From Takakia lepidozioides (lineage: Eukaryota > Streptophyta > Takakiopsida > Takakiales > Takakiaceae), in contig JAKLZA010000295.1 of NCBI GenBank assembly GCA_030704615.1, positions 47,001 to 111,000 of the forward strand: a DNA stretch of 64,000 nt, in the 5' to 3' direction. A program made the position numbers and the translations under genes. The notes under the pieces were generated by a model, which searched no databases, had not been told where the DNA came from, and saw only the letters and a program-made list of their open reading frames with translations. Below are positions 47,111 to 58,900 of the stretch, piece by piece (position 1 is the stretch's first letter; every line of letters starts with the position of its first letter).

Positions 47111-49102
47111 TGGAATAGGCATGATACATGATTAATCTTAATCCGATACTAAATCGATACAAACATGGCCAGTGTGCATCAGGTGCGGTCTTGGATTGGA
47201 TCGGCGGTGCTATTGGATGTAGTAGCGGTGGGATCACGCGTGCATCGACCTCGATTGTGGTGGACCAATCTTGCACCATCAGAGCTGCTCAAGAGAGCAT
47301 ACGATTCCATTCAACGGCCATCCAATCTCACGGTTGAAGGCATTTTGGACTAAGGGAGGCAACCACAGAGAGTGCGACATGATGATCGTCCACCTCTAGC
47401 AGTGGTCAATCGAGTGGGGCAGCCACGTGCGGCCTTATCTACGCTCATGAGCTTTCCCTCGTCTCATGCTTTCCGAGACAATGGTCCTGGGTTGATTTGG
47501 GATAGTGTGCTACAACAATTGGTGGAGCACAATACGGATGAGCGAGAACGGGCAATGGGTTTTACCACGGGCACTACAGATGTGTCAGCTCTGTCAGAGT
47601 ATCACGCCGCCAAGTGTTGGGTCAAGCAATGGATTTAAATTGCTTGACATGGATAATTGGCTTGTGCATGGCTGAGCAACGGAGATTGCAAGCATTGGTG
47701 GCTACTTTTGTACTCCCATTGGATAGTGCATCCTCCCTGCCAACCGGGACGGTTGAGGCAGTGAGTAGGGGCGAGCACAGGATCATGGGTTGCAAACACC
47801 CATGGCAGATGTGGGATGAGATGCGCAAAGAGAGAGTCATTGGATCTCTCAAGCAGCAGTATGAGGAGTGGGGAGAGCCACGGACTAATGATCAGTTGGA
47901 GGCCAAGGTGGCCAAGGTTTTTGAAGAGGTTGAGAATATTTCTTGCTCAGAGGATATTCTCAAGGTGGCTATGGCGGAGCAAGTACAGACTACGCCACAG
48001 TCAGATTGGGCGGACAAGGCCTAAGAGGTTGCTATCTAGCAACCAAAGGATTCGTCTCCTACCTCCAAGTCTGGTGTACCCAAGGTTGCAGTCACTAGGG
48101 ACAATTGGGAACCAGATGTTGGACCTACAGTCACCGGAGGAGAGATGGAGGATCCAGCAATTTCAAAGGGCTTATATAAATTGTTTTGCCTTCAGTTTGA
48201 AGGATTTGGGGAATTTGAAGGGTCAGGAGATTTGTAATGATTTGGCAAGTGACACGCCAATCTTTCAAAGGCCCTACCGGTATAGTGACATGGAGAGGTC
48301 ATTGATCCAGTCACGGACTATGGGAGTTGTTCAAAGCTGGATTGGTGGAGTTGTCAGGCGGGGAGTATGCCTCTTCAACGGTGATGCCAGCTAAAAAGGA
48401 TATCTATGGCAATTGGACAGAAAGAAGGATGTGTGGGGACTATCGTCCTGTGAACCGTCAGACTAAGTCCGATAGATATGCCATGCCAACTCCAGAGGAG
48501 ATCTTTGATGCTATTGGACATACAAAGGTGTTTAGCACATTGGACTTGCGATCCGGTTACCACCAGTTGCCAATCAAAGAGGCTGACAAGCAAAAGATGG
48601 CATTCTGGGGGATTGACCAACATGGGAAGGATTGTTTGTACCAATGGCGGTTCTTACCGTTTGGGTTGAAGAATGCTCCTGCAGAGTTTCAGAGGGTCAT
48701 GGATAGGATTCTCGCGGGGCTAGACTTCGCCTGGTGCTACATTGATGACATCATTGTCTTTAGTGCTACGGTTGAGGAACATGAGAGACACCTTCATGTG
48801 GTATTTGGACGCTTGAGAGCGCACGGGTTGAAACTGCACCCCGGAAAGTGCAAGTTCTTCCACAATCAGATTGAGTATCTGGGCCACATGATATACCCTG
48901 GAGGATTGGGTGTTCAACAGACAAAGGTGGAGGCCATTGCATGCATTCCACGCCCCATGGATGTGAGCAGAGTTCGTGCTTTCATGGGATTGGCAAACTA
49001 CTATCGACGGTTTGTCAAGGGATTTAGCAGCATTGCAAAGGCTCTTACCAAGTTGACCAAGGTGGGTCAAGAGTGGCAATGGGAGGAGGAGCAGGGAGGT
49101 TT
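47111..49102 (+). mobile_element. Ty3/gypsy fragment with reverse transcriptase
   Basis: A separate gypsy copy. Upstream coding pieces (47372-48024) are unrecognised gag or pre-protease sequence. RT is clear at 48327-49100: RRMCGDYRPVNRQTKSD, FSTLDLRSGYHQLPI, LPFGLKNAPAEFQRVMDRIL, catalytic YIDD, and FMGLANYYRRFVKGF. The frame ends at 49102 where a CATGAGCGG repeat begins, so RNase H and integrase are missing. The protein resembles ordinary chromovirus-like RT more than the RT at 39.6-40.0 kb. Confidence 0.85.
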
Positions 49103-49639
49103 GCTATTTCATGAGCATGAGCGGCATGAGCGGCATGAGCGGCATGAGCGGAGTAGTAAGACAAATTTTTCATGAGCAGAAGTACAAATTTCGAAAATAA
49201 AAAACAATAAAAAACAATACTTTAATGCAAAATGTCAAGAAAAAAAATTATTATTCGGTCCCTGAAGGGAAACTTGCAGTTTTGACAGTTTGTGCTCATA
49301 TAATTTCGTTCCGCTCATGCCAATTCAGCGGACATGTGCAATATGGCGCCGAATTCGCGGAAATGGTCCGTAACCTGAAAAAACGGCAACGTATTCGCAG
49401 TAATAGGTCTCTCTGGCGAAAATTGGCCGAAATCCGGGCTATAGGTCCCCTCATGACAGGTAATTCGGCGCCATTTTTCCAGAAATGGCCCAACAACTGA
49501 TTCTGTTGGATCTCAATTTGAATGGAATATTTGCCTCATTCCAGGAGTTTTGGGGTGCATTTCATTACACTGCAAAAAAAAAATCTGATACAGCAAAATG
49601 CAATTGAAAATATCCATATGGAGGATTCCCTTTGCCCCA
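49103..49639. repeat. CATGAGCGG tandem repeat and attached non-coding repeat
   Basis: Starts GCTATTTCATGAGC followed by four copies of GGCATGAGC at 49110-49155, then AT-rich sequence and GGCGCC-containing segments (near 49345 and 49465). The same GCTATTTCATGAGC/GGCATGAGC beginning occurs inverted at 62508-62556. It interrupts the gypsy RT reading frame, so it is probably the end of a mobile element. Confidence 0.6.
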
Positions 49640-52600
49640 TCAATGATTTCTGGAATCCCAAAGGAGGAGTTTGTGCAGCTCGTTCACGCTCAACGCCGGT
49701 GCATGAATAAAGTCATCAATAGTCACGTTCATCCTCAACCTCTTCAGGTAAATGTAATACAGATGCTTGCACGGATAATACTTCGAACCCTTCTTTGCTT
49801 CCATCAACGACAAGTCCGTACAATTGCAAGTCGGCTCCACTCCAATCGTAATTGTGTATACATCGTCGCGTACAGCCGAGCCGGCCGTTGCCATCCGATT
49901 ACACACGCCCAAGGCCGGGTGGGGGTACGTCCACGGAAGATCTGAATAGTGCAAGCCATCCCAAGAGCATTGGCAATCCGAGTCTCATTCAACTTGTTGG
50001 GAGGGTGTCGTCTCTTCACTCTTCCGAATCGCATTGTGGGATGTGCAGAATTGTCCAATCCGTCTCTACTGGACCGAGCAGTCTGCAATGGCTGGGTCTG
50101 AGGAACCGGAAATGCGTGGCCCGGGATGTCTGTGCGTTGCACCATTCGAAATCCTGCTGCAGAAAGAGAGCATCCGCTCTCATTCTGAGAGAGGCTGCAA
50201 CCCGGTGCAACAGGCCAGATGCCCGGAGGCTCCGGCATTCCTGAATCCGTACTTGGGCTTGCCAAATACACAGGTCATTATGTCGTGCCTACAGAACCAA
50301 AATGTCTGCGTTGTGGCGTGAGCAAATGTGGGAGTCAAAACTCTGCCGCTGAAACAAGGTGCAGGTACAACACTGTGTGGGTTCCTCCGAATCATCTCAC
50401 CACAACGTGCTCTCGTATCCACCCGGATGGCGCAGTACTTCCCTTGAAATGCCGGCAATGTCCTTGCAATTCTCCACTGTGACTCCAACACTCTTGTCTC
50501 CACAATGGGAATGTTGTACTGCTTTATTACAGATGGCTCGTTATGTTGCCGGGGCACGCGCCTGTGCTCGAAGGAGATGGCGATCTTGAACGTGCAGGAC
50601 TTGCGGTGCTCGACGAGACCTCCTCGGGCAACATCACCGGACCACGAGGGAGCGTGCAAATTCTTGTCAGCTCGCCATGAATCCTCTTCTCCGCCAGGTG
50701 CCTCGTCAAGTCTTTGTCTCACTGGACGGGTATGAACATCTCCTTCCAAATGTTGGCCTCTTCGCAGCAATGGCGTGTCCCGAAGGCCCTCTCGCAAGGC
50801 CGCCGCCCCACTTCCGAGGATTCTTCGATCTAGAGGCAGTCCGCATCAGCATTTCCTGCCTGTCCGGCCCCCAAGCCCACTGTTTCCCTTTCAAGAACTC
50901 GTTGTATCTGCATTGCTGGCATAATTGACCTCACAATGTCATCCGTTGTGGCAGTGAGGATGTCCACCAGATGTGCCGCAGAGGAGGCACGCCAGGAAGA
51001 GTGCACTGATTCGGCCATGTTTGTCGTGGGCATGTCGGTGTCGGAGGTCAAGACACATTTCCTGCACAAGCACATGTTGAGGTTACAAGCAAGTTACAAA
51101 TATGGCCAAGATAATATTCAACGGGACGCGAATTCGTGCAATTCACCTCCCGCATATAGTCGCCGAACTGGAGGAAACGATAATGCGCCATGCTAGCCAA
51201 CTGACCATTGCTCCCTCGTCTGATTTCCTTACAGCACCTGACGATGTCCACCAAGCCCGTATGCATGCAAACTGTGTCTCTGCATCATCCAGGTGGGAGC
51301 GCGCTTCCACGCAAGGCACATGGAACGGTTGCTCCTCTCTGAAATCTGGCGCCACGAGCCTGGTTGTGTACTGCGAAAGGCTCTGCAGAAAATGGAACCC
51401 ACAAGATCTCTCCTTGCCTTCTATGGGAACATTGGGGTCTTGCCCGTACACCCTTCGGATGGCAGCCCAATTTGCTTGTGCGTTGTCCGCATGAAACCAC
51501 GGAAATTGGGAGGGGCAATCCCGCCTTGGCCATCTGTTCGTTTGATTCCCTGCCAAAGAAGCATCTCCAATTGTGTGTCCTCTCCTTTCATCTCACAAAT
51601 AGCAATTGTCATTAGCATCCTGCAGTGGGTGTCGTAGACATGTGCACCCATTGTCACCACTGGTGATTTATAATTCGCTTGATATGGTCGAACATGACCC
51701 AACTGTTTGACAAGTTCCCACTCGTCATCCTGTCGACCAGTTCGACGCCGCTGCCAGGTACACGTGGACATTTTGAATACGAAACAACGATCTGCCTCAG
51801 TCCCTTGTCCTGGAAACCTACTTCCATGAATATAGTCATATCCACATCGTCGCTTCACCTCCAGAATGGAGTGCATATCCGAGCCACGCCCAATTTTCTG
51901 TTTGCATGAGACAATGTGGTTTCGGACATTCGGTGATGACATACGTGGGACACAGCACCTCCATTCTTCTCGTCGAGGAGGAACTCTATCGGAAGCCGTC
52001 TTCCGAGCATAATTCTGGCCAATGCCATCTTATGGGCGGCTTGGAGCTGTATCTGTTTGGGTTTGGCACCCGGTCTCAACTTAACCTCCTCCTGAACGAG
52101 CTGCTCTGCTTCGTGGGCAGCCTCCCGCGAGTTCCCCCTCGCCAATTTGTGACAATGGGAACCAACGTGTATGCAAGCTCGGGTGAGGTCAGGGAAACGG
52201 TGCAACACATAGAACTGCTTGGCATTACAAACAGACATGCAGTGTGGTGGTTCTTTGCAATGCGCACACTTAAATGTGGAGTTCGGAACCTTCTCCTGAG
52301 CTCGAAATGGTTGGTGAGCTGTGCCTGTCCAATCGGTCTCGTTCCTGTGACCTCTGGATTTAAAGTGGAAGCAAGTTGGGGAGAAACACCGCAACGCGCC
52401 CGCACAAACAACGTAGCGCACCCGCACACCATCAAGCATCTTCATGCTGGTGGTTTTGGTAACGCACCAAGGATGACCGTCATGTTTTCTATCCATATCT
52501 GTCAACATTCCGGACGCCCTCGAGTAGTCCGCCCGAGGAGGGAACTCAAAGAAGATATTACCGTCGACGTCGGCGGGAAGGCATGTAACCGATTTAATTG

Positions 52601-53221
52601 CGAACTTGCTGTAGTCCAGCCCGGCCAGCTCCGACCGGTGTCCCTCCAGGTGAAGCCCTCGCAGAATTTCTAGAATAGATCGAACTGCGGTGCTCGTGCT
52701 GGGAATATGACTCCCTCCTCCACTGACGTCCATTGAGGACTTGCCTGATCTCCAGGACGACCTCGGAACTTCCATGACCTCGTCTGAGTCGGACAGGTTG
52801 TGAACAACCCGTTCTCGGTCGTCTTCATGGATGGGTTCGGCTCTGGATTTACTTCGTTGCGGACTTCTCTCTTTGAGGTACCCACTCTCTGATTCGCGGA
52901 TTGTTTCGTGGAAGGCGCCAGGATAGACGGTGCATTTGGCGGGCAAATGAAGTCCCCAACAGCCCTGTATATGACGCTGTCCGATGGTGGAACTCGCCAT
53001 TCCCTGCCATCGCCGAAATCATCGTGGAGCACAACAATACTCTCGACAACAAGGCCGTTTGAGTCCTTCCTTTCCTCCTCCAAAAAAACCGACCCCGGTT
53101 TCAGGTGGTATCGAACGCACAGATATTTCTCCATCACCCGGCAGGTGTCCCCTCTGCACGGAAATGAAGCTCTATGCTCGTGAGGAGGGCAGTACACTGT
53201 AGCGCTCGGGTTTTCCGCCAT
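49640..53221 (-). pseudogene. SWIM-domain DDE transposase-like gene, copy 2
   Basis: Read leftward from MAENPSATVYC at 53221. Homologous to copy 1 along its length: N-terminal GSVFLEEERKD, a segment KHDGHPW (about 52480), Cys-rich CAHCKEPPHCMSVC with LTRACIHVGSHCH (51855-53000), DDE-like AHVYDTHCRMLMTIAICEMK (D1) and WFHADNAQANWAAI (D2) at 51143-51942, ACIRAWWTSSGA, and a C-terminal SWIM finger PTCNCTDLS then CKHLYYIYL (49640-49954). An intron at 51062-51146 sits at the same protein position as the copy 1 intron (36264-36379). Frame changes occur near 52690, 51860, 51500 and 50800. It is divergently arranged with gene X. Confidence 0.8.
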
Positions 53222-53379
53222 GGGAGATGTGCACACAAGACTGCCAGGATGGCGTGCGGGGAAGCTCCCTGGTAGAAGGGGGTGCAGCGATGGGAATGAA
53301 TGCGATGCCGATTTGTCCGAGCGACGAAGCCTGATCCAAATCCAGGGAGCCAACTATCTCAAAAATCCACAGTCAGAGT

Positions 53380-54140
53380 GTTAATGAACCTTGTCTCCGG
53401 AATGCGGCCCCTCGTCTTTGCGCAATAACTGCCAACGGTATGCAGTCAGAAAGTGGGGGGCCGTCCGGATGATGACGGCTGAAGGGGATAAGCCGGCACC
53501 GTGCCGTCACATTACTACCCCCGAATGGAAATTCGGCACCAACATCCAACAGAGGAAGCCCGGATGAAGTCGCCTCGGGCGCAGAGGCCGGAGTGTGTGC
53601 GACAGATAACATCCTGGATGGAGATTCGGCGCCGAATTTCCATCCGGTCCCCCAAAGGGAGTCGTGTCGGGGGGTCAGGCCGAAAACTGGACGGCATAAA
53701 AACATCCCCAGATGGAAAAACGGCGCCGAATTTCCATCCGGGGCGATTCGGATGCAGTCGGGGAGGGGGGAGTGGCCTGCAGTTGGCTGTCACATTTCAA
53801 CCCCCGGACGGAAATTCGGCAACGAATATCGAACAGGGGACGCCCGGATGAAGTCGCCTGGGGCACAGAGGCCGGCCAGTGTGCGACAGAGAACATCCCC
53901 TGGACGGCCATTCGGCGCCGAATTTCCATCCGGGCCCCCCCAAAGGAAGTGTTGTCGGGTGTCAGAGCGAAAACTGGCCGACATAAAAACCTCCACAGAT
54001 GAGAAAACGGCGCCGAATTTCAATTCGGGGCCGTTCCAATGAAGTCGGGGAGGGGGAGAGGTCGGAACCTGGCAGTCATATTTTCAACCCCCGGGACGGA
54101 AATTCGGCACCGAATATCCAAATCTCCGACAGAGACCATC
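53380..54140. repeat. Higher-order tandem repeat, about 290-bp period
   Basis: Units begin at about 53517, 53806 and 54088 (spacing 289 and 282). Each contains GATGAAGTCGCCT, GTGCGACAGA, and one or two GGCGCCGAATTTCC palindromes. About 2.2 units are present, at the start of the array upstream of gene X. Confidence 0.8.
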
Positions 54141-54720
54141 CCCCGGATGGAGATTCGGCGCCGAATTTCCATCCAGCAGGTAAGTGGAATCTCGGATGGA
54201 TGGAGATAGAAACAGCAGGTAAGTCCGGGGCCCACAGCCCCAGCAGGTAAAATCGGCGCCGAATTTCCATACGGCGAATTTCCATCCAGCAGGTAAGAAT
54301 ATGGATATTCGGCGCCGAATTTCCATCCTGCAGCCGTGAAAATCGAAAAGGGCTGCACAGGCCCCGAATTTCGCCAATATTAATTGCCCCGGTTAGCAGG
54401 TAAGTCGGATCGGTGCCGGCGCCGAATTTCGCCGGGATGAATGGAAATTCGGCGCCGAATTTCCATTAAAATCGGCGCCGAATTTCCAACCCGGCGCCGA
54501 ATTTCCATTAAAACGGCGCCGAATTTCCATCCTGCAGGTAATTCGAATCCGGCGCCGAATTTCCATCCAGCAGGTAAGTCGGATCGATATGGATATTCGG
54601 CGCCGAATTTCCATCCTGCAGCGAATCGTGGATGAATGGAAATTCGGCGCCGAATTTCCATCCAGCAGGTAAGTCGGATCATATGGATATTTTCCATCCT
54701 GCCCCGTTTCCATCCAGCCG
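54140..54720. repeat. Dense GGCGCC palindrome array
   Basis: About a dozen copies of a perfect palindrome with half-site GGAAATTCGGC, spaced 20-100 bp and often joined by CATCCAGCAGGTAAGTCGGAT. The long open frames across it on both strands (MEIRRRIS-type peptides) are translations of the repeat and not genes. Confidence 0.9.
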
Positions 54721-54759
54721 AACTTCGTGCAGCCAACCTGTGCCAGTCCCCCTGGAGCC

Positions 54760-54995
54760 CAGGAATTACCTTCGTGCAGGTAATATACCCTTTGTGCAGG
54801 TAATTTCCAGATGACAATTACCTTCCTGCAGGTAATTCCAATCGATGTTTATTCCTCGTCCAGAATTACCTGCACAAAGGTAATTCTCATCTGGAAATTA
54901 CCTGCATGAAGGTAATTCTTGTATGTGAATTACCTGCACGAAGGTAATTCTTATATGGGAATTACCTGCACGGAGGTAATTCCTCGCTCAGAAAT
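54760..54995. repeat. AATTACCT palindrome cluster
   Basis: About seven short palindromes with arms AATTACCT and AGGTAATT around a 6-nt centre (variants GCACGA, GCATGA, GCACAA), spaced about 40 bp. A palindrome family distinct from the GGCGCC one but interleaved with it. Confidence 0.85.
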
Positions 54996-54999
54996 AAAT

Positions 55000-55745
55000 G
55001 GCGAATCGAAATTCGGCGCCGAATATCCATATGGCACCGATCCGACTTACCTGCAGGATGGAAATTCGGCGGCCGAAAATGGAAAAAATTTACCTGCCTA
55101 ATGGAAATTCGGCGCCGGATTTCCAATCCGGATGGAAATTCGGCGCCGGATTTCCATATCCGGCCTGCGATGAAGCGCGGATGGAAATTCGGCGCCCAAT
55201 TTACCATCAATTTTACCTGCTTGAAGGAAATTTGGCGCAAATGGAAATTTCCATTCCGGCGCGGATGGAAATTCGGCGCCGGATTTCCATCCGCGCGCAT
55301 CCGAATTACCTGCTTGAAGGAAATTTGGCGCACCGCCCTAATGGAAATTCGGCGCCGGATTTCCATATTTTGGAAATTCTTTCCATCCGCGCGGAATTAC
55401 CTGCTTGAAGGAAATTTGGCGCACCGCGCGCGATGGAAATTCGGCGCCGGATCCCTTTGTTGCGCTGCGGATGGAAATTCGGCGCCGGATTCCATCCATC
55501 CGGCGCAAAGCTTTTTACCTGCGCCGATTTCCATTCCGGCGCGGATGGAAATTCGGCGCCGGATTTCCCGCGCGCATCCGAATTACCTGCTTGAAGGAAA
55601 TTTTTTTTTGCGCGGATGGAAATTCGGCGCCGGATTTCCATCCGCGCGCGAATTACCTGCTTGAAGGAAATTTTACCTGCGCGGATGGAAATTCGGCGCC
55701 GGATTTCCATCCGCGCGCTTCCGAATTACCTCGTGAGGGAAATTC
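55000..55745. repeat. GGCGCCGGATTT palindrome array
   Basis: About ten copies of a variant palindrome (GGAAATTCGGCGCCGG plus ATTTCC), separated by GAATTACCTGCTTGAAGG segments and GCGCG-rich spacers. It ends just before the first candidate codons of gene X, so it occupies its promoter region. Confidence 0.9.
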
Positions 55746-55920
55746 CGGGACTGTTTTCGTCTATTTTCTTCCGACATGGAGGGCTTCATCCGACATTTAA
55801 TTGCGCAGTTGGGCAATAAATGTCGACGGCCGTCGTTATTATTCGGGCTGGCGACGCATGGCTTCCTGGACACGTACCCTAAATCTCATGCTATACTTGG
55901 CTTAACATGGTATTCCAGGC

Positions 55921-58900
55921 ATGTACCCCAAAAAAGGAGATCTTTTTGGCTGGGACTTATGCCGCCTGAAGGGCGTGGCTCTCCTGAGAGAGACCTCAGA
56001 TCCAGACCGCGGCGGGTTGAAAGCTCTGTACTACGGACGACGGCCAATCTCTCGCATGGCCAAACTGAAGCTCCAGCAGGAGATTCCAGTGTCTTGCTCA
56101 CAACCTGCGCCAACTGAAGCCGAGTACTCTCAGGCAAGCCACTTCTGCTTTCGGTTTGTTCGATTTCTTTTTTTGCTTTCGCTTCGTTACCTCGCTTTGT
56201 TTTGCATCTTCATCCTGGCTTTGCTTTATGAGTGAACTTTAGATAGTTGACTGAACCTTAGATTGTTTGCAATGCGTGTGCAAATCCGGCAGCTCTGGAG
56301 AAGGCTGCTTGTGCATGTCATTCTTAGGCAATGGTTGCATTTGTTTTCATTGTTGTTGCATGGCTCTCCATACTTCCTAAACTTGTTATGTTTTCATTTT
56401 TGCTACATGATTGCTGCTATGGTGGTTGCGCTGCTGCTTTTTGCACCATGTTGGTTTCACGATTTTTGTCAATCACAGAGTGACGACGAGCCCGGCACGC
56501 TGGTGGTATCATCGACAGCTCCAACTCATCGCATGTTTGAATCGCCCAACTTGGGGCGAGAGGGCAAACTTAAATCTTTTGTTGGTGGACGGGAGGACTT
56601 GCAACGAGATTACGATAGAGTAGGCATTGGGGAGGTTGGTGCAGGCGGCATGGCAGGTGAAGGGCGTGAGGACATGAGGACAGCAGATCCGGCAATGGAG
56701 GTTGTTCATGCACATGCAGTAGGGCCCGCCCACGCAAAGAAAAAGAAGAAAGCTAAGCACATGCAATCCCCGGCGAGAGAGCAGTCACGGGCTGCGGAGG
56801 GGGGAGTGAGCAGTGCGCGCGAGGGTGTCAGTTCGCCTCAATCAAAGGTGGTCGTCCTGGAGGGCTCCCCTGTTGCTAGCCCTAGTAAGAAAGAAAAAGC
56901 CCGTGAGAGGGCAAAAGAGAGGGCAAAAGAACAGACGAGACAGAATGCTAGCAAGGAGGAAAGACAAAAGGCAGCTGAAGAGGCCAGGGGTGCCCAAATG
57001 ACAGATGCCAATGTAAGCGAGGGACACACAGAGACGGTGGATCCCTACAAGACACCACAGAGAGGCAGTAGCACACCGGTTAGACCATCGCGGGCAAGTG
57101 CAGCCCCCGCAATTACCCATACGGTGGAGAGTGGAGGAGAGGAAAGAACACCTGAAAGAGCACGATTGTGCAAGTTCGAGGTGAAGCCAGGGAGAGGGCA
57201 GTAGAGACGACGAGAGTGCTGGAGGTGGTTTCGCAGGTGGCTGACCCTGTTGAGGAGGACGACATGGAGTTTCTGACCAGGATGACATTCTCCCGGACAT
57301 CCCCAGGCCCCAAACCCGGAGCATACAGGCTGGATTTGGCGGTCTTGGTGGGCTGCCGGAAAACCCCTCTGCAGCAGACGTCATGTCTGAGGCGGATATG
57401 AAGTTGGCCGCTGCCAAGATGTTGGAGGCAACCCACAGCAACATTGGCAGGGTGCTGGGGGGCATGGTGTACCCGGCCAAGCTTCGAATTCCCCTTTGCC
57501 GCTTGGTGTCATTGCAGGTGGTGAGACCTGCCCTCCCAGGCGATATCGACAAGCTGAAATTCTCTTTCCGGGATGGATATCGAATGGGGTCTGCCGCCTT
57601 TTACGTTTCCATTGAGAACGACCACGGAGCTTCCCGTGCCCACACTTCCGATGAGGTGGACAAATGGGGTCCCCATTGGCAAACGCGAAATGAGGAGTTC
57701 GAGAGATCGATTGCTAGTGATCCTCTTTTCCAGCACATGTCCGGTAAGATGTTCTACGTGTGGGACGGCAATCATCGCCTCCTGGCATGGATGGAGCACA
57801 TTGCCCAAGCCCACCCCAACGATCTCGATTGGCATTTCGCCGTCGATTGTGTTGTGCTGAAGGTTGCGGGGCCCAAAGATCGCAGTCTTCTCAAAGCTGC
57901 AATGGCCGACATCAACTCGTAAGCTACAACCCCTCTCGCTTTTGGACTTTGAATTTGGAAGTCATTTCATTGCGAATCCTCATATATGATGAAAATTCCC
58001 ATTTCAGTATTGTTTGATGGAAATGTGGCACTGCAGGGTGACTGAGAATGCCTTCATTGCCACCAACTTGTCCCATATGCTCTTCCGAGTGAAGGATGTC
58101 GGGAAGCAGGGGGTGCAAAGAGTTTGCCAATTCCCTCAGTGCCGACCTCCTGCGCAAGTCGGAGGCAAAGGCAGACAGAACCTGGTATAGGCTGAGCGTC
58201 GACGCCATGGTGGACTACATATTTCGGGTAAAGCTCCTGCAGTTTTGTTGAGCTAATTTGTCTCTCCTCCCCCAATAGAAGAAATTGTGTTGAGCAGGAT
58301 CTCTAATCTTATGTGCGCTTTTCGACAGACGAAAATACAGCAGGATTTGGCACATGCGCGGAGGTTCTACATGGAGTCAGAGGAGAAGAATCCAACCCTC
58401 CCGGAACTCGAATCGTATGTCAAAGCTGCGGAGGTGAGGGCCCGCATAAAGTACAAGTCGCGGATGGTAAAGTACGTGGCCATAGCTGATCCCGCCCTTG
58501 GTGCCGACTTTCTGGTGGAGGTGGGAAGCACTACTCTCGCGCTCTGAAGCCCACGATGACATTGGAGAAGCTCCATCGTCTAGCCACATCCTGTGTGGAT
58601 GCAACAGAAAAGGTGATACATTCTTAACCAAATTGTGGTGGCAACAACTCCTTTTTGTGGTGTTTGGCGCTTACGAATATGCTGGGTGGTTGGACAGACC
58701 CGGTGGCTCCAAATCTGGAATGGTTCCCAAAGTACCAGGGACATGTGGAGCTTCCCCAAACCGGACAAACTCTCTGACCCCACATTCGACATGTGGATGA
58801 ACCGCATGACATGGTGGGTTTCAGGTACTTCCCCACGCTTCGTTTGGGGCTTCTACTCTAGTAGGGGGTGGATTCATTGTATTTTTTGAGGAAAGCGATC

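Noticed and set aside
51906-52673. 255-codon plus-strand ORF
   Set aside because: Antisense shadow of transposase copy 2, which shows homology to copy 1 on the minus strand.
54000-55800. Overlapping long open frames on both strands rich in MEIRRRIS or GWKFGAE peptides
   Set aside because: They are translations of the GGAAATTCGGCGCC palindrome, which is open in several frames on both strands; no domain or splice structure supports a gene.
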